From Verrucomicrobiota bacterium (GTDB taxonomy: Bacteria; Verrucomicrobiota; Verrucomicrobiia; Opitutales; Opitutaceae): a stretch of DNA of 5,063 bases. This document shows, in pieces, positions 3,649-5,063 of the stretch. A program made the position numbers and the translations under genes. The notes beneath the pieces are model-generated. The model was given only the letters and a program-made list of their open reading frames with translations, was not told the origin of the DNA and made no database searches. The stretch covers positions 1 through 5,063 of the forward strand of contig RFJS01000446.1 in NCBI GenBank assembly GCA_003694825.1. The letters run 5' to 3'. Position 1 is the first letter of the stretch, and each line of letters opens with the position of its first letter.

Positions 3649-5063
3649 ATGGCGATCCAACTGGATGAAGCGACCCTGCGCGGTGTCGTCGAGGAAGTGC
3701 TGCTGAGCCTGGGCGGGAACGGGCGGCTACCGGCCGCGGCGGGAGCGTCGGCCGCTACGGTCACGCCGGCGTCGGCGGCCGCGAAACCGAAATCGGCAGC
3801 CAGGCCGGCGGCGATCCGCGGGCACGGCATTTTCGACGATGCGGGCGAGGCGGCCGAAGCGGCGGCCGGCGCCTTCGAGCAGCTCCGGGAGAAGGGCCTG
3901 GCCGCCCGCCGGAAGGTGGTCGAGATCGTCAAGGGTCTCTGTAACCGCAACGCGCTGGCCTGGGGCGACTACGAGTTCGCCGAGACCGGTATCGGCCGGC
4001 GCGAGCACAAGGTCGAGAAGCTCAAGATCGTCCAGCATGTTCCGGGTGTCGAATGGCTTCATCCGTATGGGATGAGTGGCGACCACGGCATCACTCTGGA
4101 GGAATACACACCCTTCGGGGTCGTCGGAGCGATTCTGCCGGTCACGCACTCGATTCCGACGCTGGCCGGTAATGTTATCAGCATCGTGGCGGCGGGCAAC
4201 GCCGTGGTGTTCAACCCGCATCCGGGCGGCGCCCGCAGCGCCGCGCTCGCGGTAAAGGCGTTCAACGAGGCGATCGAGCGGGAGACGGGCATCCGCAATC
4301 TCGTGTGCACGGTCGCGCGGCCGACGCTCGATTCATTTGCGGCCCTGTGCGCGAGTCCGCACGTGCGTCTGCTCTGTGTCACCGGCGGTCCCGGGGTGGT
4401 CAACGCCGCGATGAAATCCGGCAAGCGTGCGATCTGCGCCGGCCCGGGCAACCCGCCCGTGCTCGTCGACGACACGGTTTGTCCCGACAAGGCGGCTCGC
4501 GATATCGTCACCGGCGCCGCCTATGACAACAACCTGCTGTGCATCGGCGAGAAGGAGGTGTTCGTCCTCGATGAAGTATTCGACAAGCTGATGCAGGGAT
4601 TCGAAAAGGCGGGGGCGGTCCGCCTCGATGCGTCGCAGCTCGAACGCCTCACCGCCGCGGCCTTCACCACCAGGCCGGACGCCGGCGGTTGTTCGCACGC
4701 GGCGGTCAATCGCGATCTCATCGGACGCGATGCCGCCCTGCTGGCGAGGCACGCCGGGCTCGAGGTGCCGGAGGATACGCCGCTGCTCGTGGCGGAGACG
4801 CCTCCCGACCACCTCTTCGTCGTCGAGGAGCAGATGATGCCGATGCTGCCGATCGTCCGGGTGAAGTCCGTGGAGGAGGGCATCGCAAGGGCGCGGGAAG
4901 CGGAGCACGGCTACCGCCACTCGGCGATCATCCATTCGCTCAACGTGGACCGCATGACCGCCATGGCGCGTGCGCTCGACACCACGCTCTTCGTGAAGAA
5001 CGGCCCGTGCACGGCCGGGCTCGGCCTCGGCGGCGAAGGCTACCTGAGCTACTCCATCGCCAC
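3649..5063 (+). CDS. pduP: PduP-type CoA-acylating aldehyde dehydrogenase, C-terminus cut by window edge
   Basis: From ATG 3649 there are 471 codons without a stop. The enzyme oxidises an aldehyde with NAD+ and CoA to acyl-CoA plus NADH. Residues 5-22 (LDEATLRGVVEEVLLSLG) form a predicted amphipathic encapsulation helix, followed by an Ala/Pro-rich linker (about 24-57). The catalytic domain then starts at GHGIFDDAGEAAEAA. Catalytic features are YTPFGVVGAILPVTHSIPT (153-171), AGNAVVFNPHPGGARSA (182-198) of the nucleotide-binding region, CVTGGPGVV (243-251), AICAGPGNPPVLVDD (261-275), and the nucleophile C298 in YDNNLLCIGEKEV. NGPCTAGLGLGGEGY (451-465) lies near the C-terminal end, so probably only a few tens of residues are missing. 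Salmonella PduP has 464 residues; this one is longer because of the linker. In PVM-type BMCs the substrate is lactaldehyde, or propionaldehyde in related systems. Substrate choice here is inference. Confidence 0.96.
   Translation, partial: MAIQLDEATLRGVVEEVLLSLGGNGRLPAAAGASAATVTPASAAAKPKSAARPAAIRGHGIFDDAGEAAEAAAGAFEQLREKGLAARRKVVEIVKGLCNRNALAWGDYEFAETGIGRREHKVEKLKIVQHVPGVEWLHPYGMSGDHGITLEEYTPFGVVGAILPVTHSIPTLAGNVISIVAAGNAVVFNPHPGGARSAALAVKAFNEAIERETGIRNLVCTVARPTLDSFAALCASPHVRLLCVTGGPGVVNAAMKSGKRAICAGPGNPPVLVDDTVCPDKAARDIVTGAAYDNNLLCIGEKEVFVLDEVFDKLMQGFEKAGAVRLDASQLERLTAAAFTTRPDAGGCSHAAVNRDLIGRDAALLARHAGLEVPEDTPLLVAETPPDHLFVVEEQMMPMLPIVRVKSVEEGIARAREAEHGYRHSAIIHSLNVDRMTAMARALDTTLFVKNGPCTAGLGLGGEGYLSYSIA

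Noticed and set aside
3727..4935. Several minus-strand frames opposite the aldehyde dehydrogenase gene (for example 3727-4221 and 4333-4935)
   Set aside because: They are Arg- and Gly-rich, have no recognisable motif, and lie antisense to a gene with complete PduP motifs.

Overview
This window is most of a bacterial microcompartment (BMC) operon. It encodes shell proteins and an aldehyde-to-acid enzyme module, preceded by a divergent DeoR-family regulator. The gene content (DeoR regulator, PduL, several BMC-H proteins, an AckA-like kinase, BMC-P, PduP) matches the Planctomycetes/Verrucomicrobia (PVM) type of BMC. That type is known from Planctopirus limnophila to break down L-fucose and L-rhamnose by way of lactaldehyde. 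The DNA is GC-rich. The leaders before most of the shell genes and pduP are A/C-rich and lack a Shine-Dalgarno sequence, which fits a Verrucomicrobium (Opitutus-like) or a Planctomycete. This taxonomic call is inference.

Layout: (1) 1-241, minus strand: N-terminal part of a DeoR-type repressor, cut by the window edge. (2) 242-337: divergent control region with short direct repeats. (3) 338-1018: PduL phosphotransacylase with a putative N-terminal encapsulation helix. (4) 1056-1328 and 1385-1666: two BMC-H hexamer shell proteins. (5) 1723-2916: a divergent acetate kinase family protein. (6) 2982-3287: a third BMC-H of a different subtype. (7) 3293-3610: BMC-P (EutN/CcmL family) vertex protein. 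(8) 3649 to the right edge: PduP-type CoA-acylating aldehyde dehydrogenase with an N-terminal encapsulation helix and an Ala/Pro-rich linker; its C-terminus is cut off.

Expected joint function: sugar-phosphate aldolases (not in this window) release lactaldehyde. Inside the shell PduP oxidises it to an acyl-CoA, PduL swaps CoA for phosphate and recycles CoA, and the AckA-like kinase makes ATP and the free acid. The BMC-H proteins form the facets and pores, and BMC-P caps the vertices. The remaining genes expected for this type (further BMC-P copies, class II aldolase, a dehydrogenase that recycles NADH) would lie downstream.

The BMC type itself is known. The parts that deserve a second look are the altered active-site motifs of the kinase, the different pore loops of the three BMC-H proteins (one with an extra residue), a 12-base motif shared by two shell-gene leaders, and the repeats in the divergent control region.
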